From assembly GCA_963774345.1 (NCBI GenBank), contig CAVZFB010000038.1, positions 248,001-312,000 of the forward strand: DNA of 64,000 nucleotides. Reading direction: 5' to 3'. Each line of letters starts with the position of its first letter. Within the stretch, counting starts at the first letter, position 1. A program made the translations under genes and the position numbers. Shown piece after piece: positions 35,607 through 44,763 of the stretch. The notes beneath the pieces are model-generated. The model was not told where the DNA came from. It worked only from the letters and a program-made list of their open reading frames with translations, and searched no databases. The stretch comes from AP-15 sp963774345. Lineage in GTDB: Bacteria > Pseudomonadota > Alphaproteobacteria > ATCC43930 > CGMCC-115725.

Positions 35607-36334
35607 GCGTCGATCCAGTCCAGCGCCGTGGCGACGCTCTCGGCTTCGGTGACCGCCGGTTTTTCCGGCCGCGCGACGACGACCACCGGCAACCCGAGCG
35701 CGCGGGCCACAGCGATCTTGGCATAAGTGGCCGAACCGCCGGAGTTCTTGGTGACGATGATATCGATATGTTCGCGTTCCAACAGCGCTCGCTCGCCGGC
35801 CTCGTCGAATGGCCCTCGAGCGAGGAGCGTGCTGACCTGCGGCGACGGCAGCGCGTCGCCGATCGGCTCGATCGAGCGCACCAGATAGAAGTGCTGCGGA
35901 GCCGTGGCAAAGGGCGCCAGCTCGAGCCGGCCGATCGTCAGAAAGACGCGGCGTGGCGTCGCTCCCAGCGCCGAGACCGCATCCGCCATCGTCGCGACCT
36001 CGATCCAACGATCACCTGGCTGGGCGCGCCAGGGCGGCCGGCGCAGCCCCAGCAATGGCAGGCGCAGGCGCCGGCAGGCTGCGGCGGCGTTGCGCGACAT
36101 CATCGCCGCAAAAGGGTGGGTGGCATCGACGACCGCGTCGGTTTGATGCTCGGTCAGCCAGCGCGCCAGACCTTCGGCGCCGCCGAAACCGCCGGTTCTT
36201 ATCGGCAGCGGCGATGGGCGCGGGTTGGTGGTGCGCCCGGCCAACGAGAAGATCGCGTCGATATCGGCTCGCTCGGCGAGTTTCGCCGCGATCGTCGAGG
36301 CTTCGGTCGTTCCACCAAGAATAAGGATACGCAT
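35573..36334 (-). CDS. cobK: Precorrin-6A reductase
   Basis: 253 residues from ATG 36334. NADPH-dependent reduction of precorrin-6A to 6B. Features: ILILGGTTEASTIAAKLAER (Rossmann start), VVDATHPFAAMMSRNAAAAC (about residue 70), RVFLTIGRLELAPF (about 130) and IVTKNSGGSATYAKI (about 194). It runs opposite to its neighbours. Only 16 bases separate its start from that of cobL, so at least one of the two promoters must lie inside the other gene. Confidence 0.95.
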   Translation of the reverse strand: MRILILGGTTEASTIAAKLAERADIDAIFSLAGRTTNPRPSPLPIRTGGFGGAEGLARWLTEHQTDAVVDATHPFAAMMSRNAAAACRRLRLPLLGLRRPPWRAQPGDRWIEVATMADAVSALGATPRRVFLTIGRLELAPFATAPQHFYLVRSIEPIGDALPSPQVSTLLARGPFDEAGERALLEREHIDIIVTKNSGGSATYAKIAVARALGLPVVVVARPEKPAVTEAESVATALDWIDAQQRVLLLRGV

Positions 36335-36350
36335 CCGAGTGTCTTCGCCG

Positions 36351-37586
36351 ATGCCTGATCCTCTGTCCAGCCCAGCTGCGCCGCGGCCATGGCTGTCAAT
36401 CCTCGGTGTCGGCGAGGATGGCCGGCAGGGCTTGTCGAATGCCGCGCTGGAGGTTCTCGACGCGGCCGAGTTTGTGGTTGGCGGCACGCGACATCTGCGA
36501 CTCGTCCAGCCGATTGCGGCACGCACCATGTCATGGCCGACGCCGCTTTCCGACGCCTACGCGATGATTATGGAGCGGCGCGGGCGGCCGACCTGTGTGC
36601 TGGCGACGGGCGACCCTTTCCACTACGGCGTCGGTGCGGAACTGGCCCGGCTGGTGCCCGCCGAAGAGATTATCTGCTATCCGCTGCCATCCGCTTTCAG
36701 CCTCGCCGCGGCACGACTTGGCTGGTCTTTGCCCGATTGCGAGCGCCTGAGCCTGCATGGGCGGGCGGTGGAGCGGGTCATCCCATATTTGCAGCCGCAG
36801 ACACGCATTCTCGCCCTCAGCTGGGACGGCGCGACGCCGGGCCGGCTGGCCGCGCTGCTGACCGCCCGTGGCTTCGGCAACTCGACGGTGACAGTGCTCG
36901 AGGCGATGGGCGGCCCGCGCGAGCGCATCCGTCGAATGCGCGCGGCCGATTTCGATCTTCCAGAGATCGACCCGTTGAACACCGTGGCGATCGAGGTCGC
37001 TGGCGCGCGCGTGGCGCGGGTGGTGACCCTCGCACCCGGTCTCGACGATACCTGGTTCGAAAATGACGGGCAGCTGACCAAAGCAGAGATCCGCGCCGTC
37101 ACCCTCGCCGCGCTCGCGCCGCGGGCGGGTCAATTGCTGTGGGATATCGGCGCCGGGTCGGGGTCGGTCGGCATCGAATGGTGTCTGTGCCATCGCCGCA
37201 ACCGCTGCATCGCCGTCGAGCAACATTCGGAGCGCGCCGCGCGTATCCGGCGCAATGCCGCGGAGCTCGGCGTCGATGCGCTGGAGGTGATCGTCGGACG
37301 GGCGCCCGAGGCGCTTGCCGCGCTGCCCGCGCCGGACTCGGTCTTTATCGGCGGCGGCACCTCGGGCCCGGCGGTGTTCGAAACCGCTTGGACCGCGCTG
37401 GAACCCGGCGGGCGTATGGTCGTCAACGCCGTGACGCTGGAGACCGAGGTGCTGTTGACCGACCTGTTCGCGCGCCACGGCGGCGCCCTGCGGCGCATCG
37501 CGATTGCCCGCGCCCAGCCGCTCGGGGGGTTGCATGGGTGGCGGACGGCGCTGCCGATCACTCAATGGGCGGCGACAAAGCCGTGA
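36351..37586 (+). CDS. cobL: Precorrin-6Y C5,C15-methyltransferase (decarboxylating)
   Basis: 411 residues from ATG 36351, a fusion of two domains. Residues about 15-210 are the CbiE-type methylase (SILGVGEDGRQGLSNAALEV, CVLATGDPFHYGVGAELARL, GGPRERIRRMRA); about 235-400 are the CbiT-type decarboxylating methyltransferase (LLWDIGAGSGSVGIEW, IAVEQHSERAARIRRNAAEL, SVFIGGGTSGPAVFE). It methylates C5 and C15 and removes the C12 acetate carboxyl. The fusion is characteristic of the aerobic CobL. cobM follows 13 bases downstream. Confidence 0.95.
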   Translation: MPDPLSSPAAPRPWLSILGVGEDGRQGLSNAALEVLDAAEFVVGGTRHLRLVQPIAARTMSWPTPLSDAYAMIMERRGRPTCVLATGDPFHYGVGAELARLVPAEEIICYPLPSAFSLAAARLGWSLPDCERLSLHGRAVERVIPYLQPQTRILALSWDGATPGRLAALLTARGFGNSTVTVLEAMGGPRERIRRMRAADFDLPEIDPLNTVAIEVAGARVARVVTLAPGLDDTWFENDGQLTKAEIRAVTLAALAPRAGQLLWDIGAGSGSVGIEWCLCHRRNRCIAVEQHSERAARIRRNAAELGVDALEVIVGRAPEALAALPAPDSVFIGGGTSGPAVFETAWTALEPGGRMVVNAVTLETEVLLTDLFARHGGALRRIAIARAQPLGGLHGWRTALPITQWAATKP

Positions 37587-37599
37587 GGGGCAAACCGGC

Positions 37600-38415
37600 A
37601 TGACCGTCCACTTCATTGCCGCCGGCCCCGGCGCCCCCGACCTGATCACGGTGCGCGGCCGCAATCTGATCGAGCATTGCTCGGTCTGCCTCTATGCCGG
37701 CTCGCTGGTCCCGCCCGAAATCCTCGACTGGTGCCCGCCGGGTGCCCGCCGTATCGACACCGCGCCGCTCGATCTCGACGGCATTACCGCTGAATTCCTC
37801 CGCGCCGAATCGCGGGGCGAGAATGTCGCCCGCCTGCATTCGGGCGATCTGTCGATCTGGAGCGCGCTCGGCGAACAGATCCGCCGGCTGGATGGTCTCG
37901 GCATCCCCTATACCGTGACCCCCGGGGTGCCGGCTTTCGCGGCGGCGGCAGCGGCGTTGCGCCGCGAATTGACCGTGCCGGAGGTGGCGCAGTCGGTGGT
38001 GCTGACCCGAACCTCCGGCCGCGCCTCGGCGATGCCGGCGACCGAAGGGCTGGCGGCGTTCGCGGCGACGCGGGCGACCCTCGCGATCCACCTCTCAGTC
38101 CATGCGATCGAGAAGGTCGTCGACGAACTGCTGCCGGCATACGGCGCCGACTGCCCGGTTGCGGTGGTGTGGCGCGCTTCGTGGCCGGATCAGCGCATTA
38201 TCGAGAGCGCGCTCGGTGAGATCGCATCCCTGGTGCGAGCCGAGGCATTGGAGCGAACGGCATTGATCCTTGTCGGAAGGGCGCTCGACCCGGGCGGCTT
38301 TCGCGACAGCGCGCTCTATTCCCCGGATTACCGGCGCCGCTTCCGCCCTTCGGTCTCAGTGCAGACCGCTCAACCGACCGAACGGAAAGGGGTTCGTCCG
38401 GCGAGGCGGCCCTGA
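37600..38415 (+). CDS. cobM: Precorrin-4 C11-methyltransferase
   Basis: 271 residues from ATG 37600 with GTGAGGGG upstream. Tetrapyrrole methylase fold: FIAAGPGAPDLITVRGRNLI, CLYAGSLVPPEIL (CobM-typical, about residue 29), VARLHSGDLSIWSALGEQIR (about 68) and TVPEVAQSVVLTRTSGRASA (about 126). Methylates C11 to yield precorrin-5. Its end overlaps the convergent cbiD by 46 bases, a second tail-to-tail overlap in this cluster. The last ~35 residues beyond the fold are poorly conserved. Confidence 0.95.
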   Translation: MTVHFIAAGPGAPDLITVRGRNLIEHCSVCLYAGSLVPPEILDWCPPGARRIDTAPLDLDGITAEFLRAESRGENVARLHSGDLSIWSALGEQIRRLDGLGIPYTVTPGVPAFAAAAAALRRELTVPEVAQSVVLTRTSGRASAMPATEGLAAFAATRATLAIHLSVHAIEKVVDELLPAYGADCPVAVVWRASWPDQRIIESALGEIASLVRAEALERTALILVGRALDPGGFRDSALYSPDYRRRFRPSVSVQTAQPTERKGVRPARRP

Positions 38416-39509
38416 CGGTCGAATATCGCGATCTCCAGCTCGGTCGCGGCACCGGCCAGGACCTGAGCAGCCGTGCGCCAGGCATGCTCGGCAACGACCG
38501 CGGCCAATGGCAAACCGATCGCTTCAGCCATCTGATGGATTTCGAGCGCGGTATTAGCGGCGCGCGCAGCGGCCACGGTCTCGGCGTCACCGCCCGACTC
38601 GACCAAGCGCCGAGCCAGCCAATCGAAATCGATTGCCCCGGCGCGGGAATGAAGATCGAGCAGACCCTGGCCCAATTTCGCGATCTTGGCGATGCCGCCC
38701 GCCACGGTGACGCGGGGCAGGGGATGGCGGCGCAGGTATTTCAGCATGCCGCCGGCGAAGTCGCCCATGTCGATCAGCGCGTGCTCCGGCAATCCGTGCA
38801 ATACCTGGACCGCCGCCTCGGAAGTCGCGCCGGTCGATCCCGCGACATGCGCAAGCCCGGCGGCGCGCGCCACGTCGATTCCCCCATAGATGCTGTGGAT
38901 CCAGGCGGAGCAGGAATACGGCACGACAATCCCGGTAGTGCCGAGGATCGACAGCCCACCGACGATGCCGAGCCGCGGGTTGAGGGTCTTGCGCGCGACC
39001 GCCTCGCCGCCGGGGATTGAGATATCGACCTCGATGTCGGTTGCGCTGCCCAGTGACGAGGCGGCTTCGGCGATGGCGTCGCGGATCATTTTACGTGGCG
39101 CCGGGTTGATCGCGGGTTCGCCCGGTGGGATCGGCAGTCCGGCCCGTGTGACCGTCCCAACGCCAGGCCCGGCGCGAAAGACGATGCCGCCGCCGGCCGG
39201 ACCGGGGCGGACCGTGGAGACGATCAGCAGCCCATTGGTAACGTCCGGGTCATCGCCGGCATCCTTGACCACCCCGGCGCGGGCGCCATCGGCGGTCCGG
39301 TCGTGGCACGCCAGCGCGAAGCCGACCCGTGCGCCGCGCGGCAACAGGATCTCGATCGGGTCCGGGAACTCACCCGTTATCCAGCCGATAAAGGCGGCCT
39401 TGGTGGCGGCCGTGGCGCAGGCGCCGGTGGTCCAGCCGCGGCGCAGCTCTCCGGCTTTGCCTCTCTTTGGCGCCACAAATTGTGCCCGGAGAGGCTCAGC
39501 CGCGGTCAC
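38370..39509 (-). CDS. cbiD: CbiD-type (cobalt-)precorrin-5 C1-methyltransferase
   Basis: 379 residues. CbiD signature: LRRGWTTGACATAATKAAF (about residue 22), GDDPDVTNGLLIVSTV, GGEAVARKTLNPRLGIVGGL, GLSILGTTGIVVPYSCSAW and TVAGGIAKIAKLGQG (about 270). It methylates C1 of the precorrin-5 stage and deacylates. Aerobic pathways of many organisms use CobF for this step, but none is visible here, while CobG, the oxygen-dependent enzyme, is; this combination occurs in other alphaproteobacteria. Encoded opposite to cobM and overlapping it. Confidence 0.94.
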   Translation of the reverse strand: MTAAEPLRAQFVAPKRGKAGELRRGWTTGACATAATKAAFIGWITGEFPDPIEILLPRGARVGFALACHDRTADGARAGVVKDAGDDPDVTNGLLIVSTVRPGPAGGGIVFRAGPGVGTVTRAGLPIPPGEPAINPAPRKMIRDAIAEAASSLGSATDIEVDISIPGGEAVARKTLNPRLGIVGGLSILGTTGIVVPYSCSAWIHSIYGGIDVARAAGLAHVAGSTGATSEAAVQVLHGLPEHALIDMGDFAGGMLKYLRRHPLPRVTVAGGIAKIAKLGQGLLDLHSRAGAIDFDWLARRLVESGGDAETVAAARAANTALEIHQMAEAIGLPLAAVVAEHAWRTAAQVLAGAATELEIAIFDRQGRLAGRTPFRSVG

Positions 39510-39578
39510 GGCGGAGGCTCACCGAAATCTTCTCGTCCCGTACCCCCGAAGCGCGGGGCTGCCTGTGCCGGCGGGCTG

Positions 39579-41178
39579 TCAGTGCAGTTCGGCCAGACCC
39601 ATCGCCTCGCCGAAGCGGCGGCTGGCTTCGAAGGTGTCGCCGTATTTGCGGTGACCGGCGGAAATGTGCGCGCAGGCGAGCAATAGCCGCGCGCGGTCGG
39701 CGCATTGGTTCTTGCCGTAATCCTGCAACAGGCATTGCGGGATTTCCTGATTATGCGGATCGTTGCCGAAACGCGTTGCCATCAGGGCCAGCCGCTGCAC
39801 CAGCGGCGAATGATCCTCGCCGCTGTCGAGATACGCCTTTGTCCAAGCCACCGACTGCGCGGTGTCGAAGGCCGCCATCGCGTCTTCGAGACGCCCGATG
39901 ATCTGGGCACCGGTCAGGCGGTCGGCGCCGGCCGGGCGCGTTGATCGGTTCCGATTTGACCCAGCCCATGTGCTTCTGGTTCCACGCCGCCTGATTGACC
40001 ATCGAGCCGGCGACGTAAAGCAGCTTGAGCCGCTGCGGGTGTTCGAAATTGTCGTAGAACCAGCCGAGCGTAGTTGCAATACTCGTAAGTGTGCTGCGGC
40101 ATCGAGAACGCGTTCGGGCCGTCGGTCTCGAGCACCACCTGTCGCTGCCGCCAGCTGGATCGCATCGACGATCCGCCGCGGCGATGTGCCGGCAAGCAAC
40201 AAGCTGCTGATCTTTTCGATATAAGCGGGCTCGTGCTGGCGAATCAGCGCGTCGACCAGCTCGTCGGTTTCGCCCGCGGACAAATCGCCGGTATTGGTCA
40301 GCAGCGCACGCTCGCGCTCGGTTGTGCCGCCTTGCGGGATGGCGTGGACCTCGGCGCCTTCGATGAACATCGTGACGACGTTGCACGCCATCTCGTAGAC
40401 CGAATGCCAGCGCGGCCCGACGGCGATGTCGAGTGCGCCGGCATAGATCACGTCGTGGGCGTTGTCCCAGCCGATCGCGTTGCCGATCTCGACCACCGAG
40501 CGGGCGCGATAGGCCTTGTGCCCGGTCGTGTAGGAGCGGTTGTAGAGCATGCGGTCCTGAACATCGATCAGACCGGCGAAGACGAGCTGAGCCAGCACCT
40601 CCTTGCGATGCTCCGGTCTCCTCCATCAGGCCGAGAAAGGTGCGGTAGGCATCGATGACCTGGCCGCGCTCGACCAGGGTCAGCCAGTTGTTGAGGCGCT
40701 CGCTGAGCGGGCCGGATTCGCGCAGCGGCTCCTGGTCCGGCCAATAGACGACCGGCTTCGGCGGCTCGGTATTCGGCATCTTGTAGCCGCGCGTCGCATA
40801 ATGACCAGGCGCCTTCAGGATCTTTTGGTTCCAGATGTCGAGTCCCGAGGGGATGTACCAGATGGTCTGCGCCAAAGGCAGCGCGGCCAGCTTTTCCGGC
40901 AGCATCTGCTGAAGATTGATCGCGGCGCGCGCCGAGAGCAGGCAATGGTCGTTGTTGACGAAGTTGGGAAAGCCGTCGTCGATGCGCTGATGGTATGGCA
41001 CGTGCGTATAGGGCGCATGGATTCGCACCGCCTGGGCCATGATTTCCGGCAACGGCCGGCCGCGTTGGACGAGTTCGTAATAAACCCGGCTACCACCGAC
41101 CTGGTCGCGGGCCAGGAGCCGTTCCTCGAGTTCGCTATAAAGGCGTGTAGTTTCTTGATCTGAAGTTGCAATGGTCAT
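39579..41178 (-). CDS. Conserved protein of unknown function, interrupted by several frameshifts
   Basis: A protein of about 530 residues can be followed across at least four frame changes. From ATG 41178: SELEERLLARDQVGG, RIHAPYTHVPYHQRIDDGFP, TIWYIPSGLDIWNQ; after ~40612 RKEVLAQLVFAGLIDVQ and GHKAYRARSVVEIGNAIGWD; after ~40150 QVVLETDGPNAFSMPQHTYE; after ~40065 GWFYDNFEHPQRLKLLYVAG; after ~39935 LMATRFGNDPHNQEIP to the stop. It is soluble, His- and Trp-rich, with no motif I can assign. Each segment has good protein-like composition, so the breaks are more likely sequence errors than decay. It is 69 bases upstream of cbiD on the same strand; a link to cobalamin metabolism is possible but unproven. 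Confidence 0.6.
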
Positions 41179-41318
41179 AGCGTTCTCGCTCCTGGGGCCC
41201 GTTTGGGTCGAATCGGAACGATCTTAGGCCGGTCGGACGCAGCACGGCAACCACCGAAAGAACCTGCTCGCTGCTACTACATCCGGTCGCGACTTCGGAG
41301 GGGCCGCGTGCGTCCTCA

Positions 41319-42281
41319 TTAAGGGCCAGGCAAAAAAGCTATTGTTAAAGTCTGTCCGTTCGGACACACGACATTCGGCTGCGGCGATGGTGAAACATTA
41401 TCGTTATCGTCCGGATAAAAATACGCATTTAGACAGGCGGGATCGGGATTAGGGGAGCCGTTCAGCCCTGGTATGCACGTCGCATTTGGGTTGCCGCAAC
41501 TGCTGGGATAATTCGCCGTTCCGTAAGTACCATTCGCAGGGCCGCGACAGATAAACGTAGGTTCACCGGGACAGCTCAGCATCACCGGTAGATTGTAAGC
41601 CGCCCCGCCCTTGTTGGCACATTGGTTGTTGTGCCAATCCCCGTCAGTACAATTAGCTGGAATCACACTAATATCGTACCAAATACAGTTCGAGGTTCCG
41701 GCGCCGAAACAAGGAGAGGGTTGAAAGTATGGTTCGATCAGGGTCTGATTATTCTGTTGTGCCATCGAACAGTCCAAACCTGAAGCGCCAGCTGTTGTCG
41801 CGGCACAGAAACGTGAACCGGGGTTGGCGACAGAGTCGGTCACCGTAGCTTGGCAGGTTCCGCCGTTCGGGATTTCGACTGTCAGGCCTTTAATTGGCGA
41901 CAGGCAACCCGAGCCCCAAGTAATGCTGGAGCCCGCTTGCGGGGCGAACCCAACATAAATTGCATTGCCGGTGTTGTTTACGATATTGACATTACCGGCT
42001 TCTGCCGCTCCCAAGGAGCCCGGGTGACACGCTTTTTCTGCTATTGCTCGAAGGCGCGGATCAGAAATGGCAAAGATTTTCCCGGTCTCTTGATTTTGAA
42101 ATCGAGGTTCTGCCGCACTGCCCTGCGGGCATATGACGAGCAAATCGGCATCGAGGGTTTGACCCACTCCGCTCAGATGCATGACAGAAGGGTGCTGGGC
42201 GTCCTCGGCCGAAACCCGGTCGCTGCTGATCAGCAGTCCGGCCGCCAGCGTGACAAGTAATATGCCGTGCGCGATCGGCAT
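41319..42281 (-). CDS. Secreted Cys-rich protein, thaumatin-like
   Basis: 320 residues from ATG 42281; the frame is open further upstream but that part overlaps the divergent gene. A signal peptide (MPIAHGILLVTLAAGLLISS, cleavage near VSA at about 32) precedes a domain with about 16 Cys. Wording typical of the thaumatin/PR-5 fold appears: NIVNNTGNAIYVGF near 110, GGTCQATV near 150, then IWYDISVIPANC and GAAYNLPVMLSCPG, like the YDIS-x-VDGYNLP core of thaumatins. The C-terminus (NPDPACLNAYFYPDDNDN) resembles the final PAC-x-x-AY region. Such proteins are rare in bacteria and their role here is unknown; possibly carbohydrate or surface binding. Confidence 0.6.
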   Translation of the reverse strand: MPIAHGILLVTLAAGLLISSDRVSAEDAQHPSVMHLSGVGQTLDADLLVICPQGSAAEPRFQNQETGKIFAISDPRLRAIAEKACHPGSLGAAEAGNVNIVNNTGNAIYVGFAPQAGSSITWGSGCLSPIKGLTVEIPNGGTCQATVTDSVANPGSRFCAATTAGASGLDCSMAQQNNQTLIEPYFQPSPCFGAGTSNCIWYDISVIPANCTDGDWHNNQCANKGGAAYNLPVMLSCPGEPTFICRGPANGTYGTANYPSSCGNPNATCIPGLNGSPNPDPACLNAYFYPDDNDNVSPSPQPNVVCPNGQTLTIAFLPGP

Positions 42282-42471
42282 TATTCGACGGAAAACGCGA
42301 TTGCAGTTCCCCTCTGGCGCGGTTTCTGGGGTGGTAGCGGGGGCAAGCCGGCTTTCCCGCCGAGGGTCGCAAAATTTGCCGCGGGTGCCATCGGGACCTT
42401 CTCCTAAATGGATTTTGAATGTTAGGTGGAGCCGCGGAGCTTCTGCAAACGCAACAGCGCCCGTTTTCGGC

Positions 42472-42507
42472 GTCGAGTGGTGGTGATAGGTCGAGTGGTG
42501 GTGATAG
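42472..42507. repeat. Perfect 18-base tandem duplication
   Basis: GTCGAGTGGTGGTGATAG occurs twice without interruption, ending 8 bases before the ATG of the FAD oxidoreductase. It lies in the divergent promoter region with the thaumatin-like gene. Copy number could vary by slippage and alter spacing in front of the ribosome binding site (GGGGG at 42511). Confidence 0.8.
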
Positions 42508-42515
42508 GCTGGGGG

Positions 42516-43832
42516 ATGCTCAGTCCTGACATTCTGCACCGGGATTTCACGCCCGAACCCTATTGGTGGGAAGCGTATCGTCCGGTGGCGGACGAGCTTA
42601 TCGAGGTGCCGCGAGAGGCACGGGTGGCGATCGTCGGCGGCGGCTACGCCGGGCTGTCGACGGCGCTGGAATTGGCCAAGCACGGCATCGATGCCGTCGT
42701 GCTCGAAGCGAACGAACTCGGCTTTGGCGCCAGCACCCGCAATGGCGGGGCAGTCAGCGGCGGCGTCAATCTCGGCAAGAGCTTCACCGGCCGGGCGAGC
42801 GACATAAAGGGCGAGCGGGCGCAGAATATTCTATCCGACGCCGCCGACGCCTTCGCCCTGATCGACCGCCTGATCGGCGAAGAGCAGATCGAGTGTCATT
42901 GGGAAAAGCGCGGCCGCTTTGTCGGAGCGTGGACGACGCACCATTTTCGCGCCCAGACGCGGCGGCTGGCCCTGCTCAATGAGGCGGCGCAATCGGGCGC
43001 CTATATGGTACCCCGCGAGCGCCAGCGTGAAGAGATCGACAGCGGCTATTATCACGGCGGCATGGTCGTCGAGCGCTCGGGCAAATTGCATCCAGCACTG
43101 TATTACAAGGGGCTGCTCGATGCTTGCCACCGGCGTGCCGTAGCGGTCTGCGCGAATGCCGCAGTCGGCCGCATCGTCCGGGCCGGTAACGGATGGCGGG
43201 TCGAAACCAGCCGGGGCGCCGTTTCGGCCGGCGACGTCGTCATCGCCACCAACGGTTACACTGGCGATCTGACCCCGGCGCTCAGACGTCGCGTCGTCCC
43301 GATCGCCAGCCATATCATCGCCACCGAGGAATTACCGCCGGATCTCGCCGGCTCGCTGATCCCCAAGGGACGCACCTTGTCGGATACCAGACGGGTGCTG
43401 TGTTATTACCGGATGTCGCCCAATGGCCGACGGATGATCTTTGGCGGCCGGGCCCGGTTTTCCCAGGTCGACGCCGAGGTCAGCGCGCCGATCCTGCATC
43501 GCTATATGACCGCGCGCTTCCCGCAGTTGCGGGGCGTCAAAGTCACCCACGCCTGGACCGGCAACACCGCGTTCACCCTCGACGCGCTGCCGCATATGGG
43601 TCAGAGCGGCGACCTGCATTACTGCCTCGGCTGCAACGGCAGCGGGGTCGCGATGATGACCTATCTGGGCTGGCAGACCGCGCGCAAGATCGCCCGCGCC
43701 GCAAACTATGCCTGCAGCTTCGACACGCACGATTTCCCCGACCACCCGCTCTATTCCGGCAATCCGTGGTTTCTGCCGATAGTCGGCGGCTGGTATCGGC
43801 TGCGCGACCGGCTCGACCGCTTGCTCGCTTGA
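42516..43832 (+). CDS. FAD-dependent oxidoreductase of the DAO family (PuuB-like)
   Basis: 438 residues from ATG 42516. After a short N-terminal PYWWEAYRPVADEL the FAD-binding Rossmann motif GGGYAGLSTALELAKHG (about residue 42) and the following ANELGFGASTRNGGAVSGG (about 68) are typical of glycine/D-amino-acid and gamma-glutamylputrescine oxidases. Further FAD contacts are VVIATNGYTGDL (about 243) and GCNGSGVAMMTYLGW near the C-terminus. It oxidises an amine or imino acid with oxygen or another acceptor. The N-terminal WWEAY form matches PuuB-like proteins. It is next to a small conserved gene; no puu genes are nearby. Confidence 0.87.
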   Translation: MLSPDILHRDFTPEPYWWEAYRPVADELIEVPREARVAIVGGGYAGLSTALELAKHGIDAVVLEANELGFGASTRNGGAVSGGVNLGKSFTGRASDIKGERAQNILSDAADAFALIDRLIGEEQIECHWEKRGRFVGAWTTHHFRAQTRRLALLNEAAQSGAYMVPRERQREEIDSGYYHGGMVVERSGKLHPALYYKGLLDACHRRAVAVCANAAVGRIVRAGNGWRVETSRGAVSAGDVVIATNGYTGDLTPALRRRVVPIASHIIATEELPPDLAGSLIPKGRTLSDTRRVLCYYRMSPNGRRMIFGGRARFSQVDAEVSAPILHRYMTARFPQLRGVKVTHAWTGNTAFTLDALPHMGQSGDLHYCLGCNGSGVAMMTYLGWQTARKIARAANYACSFDTHDFPDHPLYSGNPWFLPIVGGWYRLRDRLDRLLA

Positions 43833-43883
43833 TCCGCCCGTTGCTGTATGCTGATGCATTTGCCTTTACGAGGAGGAAGCGGG

Positions 43884-44171
43884 ATGGATTTCGAGACTTA
43901 CCGTAGCTCGCTCGCCAAAGACGAGCCGCCCGAAGGATTGAGCATGGCGGCGGCGGCGCTGTGGTGGGAGGCCAAAGGCGATTGGCACCAAGCCCACAAA
44001 TGCGCACAGCAGCAAGGCGACGCCGAGGGGGCGTGGGCGCACGCCTATCTCCACCGCGTCGAAGGCGATCTGCGCAACGCCGGAGGCTGGTACGGCCGTG
44101 CCGGCCGGGAGGTGTCGACCGCGCCGCTGAAGGAGGAATGGGAGACGATCGCCCGCGCCGTCGTTCGCTAG
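43884..44171 (+). CDS. Small conserved protein of unknown function
   Basis: 95 residues from ATG 43884, with a strong GAGGAGG site 8 bases upstream. Helical and rich in Trp, Ala and His (AAALWWEAKGDWHQAHKCAQ, AWAHAYLHRVEGDLRNAGGW), with two short helix-turn-helix units that look like a single TPR pair. Similar short proteins occur in alphaproteobacteria, to my knowledge without assigned function. It lies 12 bases ahead of the likely folK start, so may be cotranscribed with it. Confidence 0.75.
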   Translation: MDFETYRSSLAKDEPPEGLSMAAAALWWEAKGDWHQAHKCAQQQGDAEGAWAHAYLHRVEGDLRNAGGWYGRAGREVSTAPLKEEWETIARAVVR

Positions 44172-44182
44172 ACCTTTTTGCT

Positions 44183-44687
44183 TTGTCGCGCCTTACGCTG
44201 ATCGGCATCGGCGGCAATCTCGACAGCCCATGCTGGGGACCGCCGCGGGAGACACTGAGTGCCGCCCTTGACGCGCTGGCAGAGGAGGGGGTGACGATCA
44301 CGGCGCGCTCTGCCTGGTACCGCAGCGAGCCGGTGCCTCGCTCGGACCAGCCGTGGTTCGTCAACGCCGTCGCCGCGGTGGAGACCGAGCTCGACGCTGC
44401 CGGCCTGCTGGCGCTGATGCAGGCAATCGAGAACCGATTTCGGCCGGGTTCGCGCCGTGCGCAATGCGGCGCGCGTCGTCGACCTCGATCTGCTCGATCA
44501 CCAGGGCGAGCAGGTCGAGACGGAGTCGCTGATCTTGCCGCACCCGCGCCTGCATCAGCGCCGCTTCGTGCTCGAGCCATTGGCCGAAATCGCACCCGGT
44601 TGGCGCCACCCGGTCCTCGGCATGACCGCGCGGCAGCTCATTGCCCGCCTCGCGGACGGGCAACCGGTAGAGCGGCTACCGGGTTGA
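44183..44687 (+). CDS. folK: 2-amino-4-hydroxy-6-hydroxymethyldihydropteridine pyrophosphokinase (one frameshift)
   Basis: Folate synthesis: transfers pyrophosphate from ATP to the pterin. First part: LTLIGIGGNLDSP (HPPK start), TITARSAWYRSEPVP and WFVNAVAAVETELDAAGLL; after the break RAVRNAARVVDLDLLDHQGE and LILPHPRLHQRRFVLEPLAE, the full HPPK signature. Near 44439 an extra T (TTT for TT) breaks ENRFGRVRAVRN. TTG 44183 is proposed because it starts directly before the conserved LTLIG, but it lacks a good ribosome binding site. The combined length (about 167) is normal. Confidence 0.83.
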
Positions 44688-44763
44688 AACAGCCGGTGCC
44701 GCCGATTGTGCCGGCTCTACCCCACCGCTATAACGCGGCTGTTCATTCGCCACCGGGAACAGG

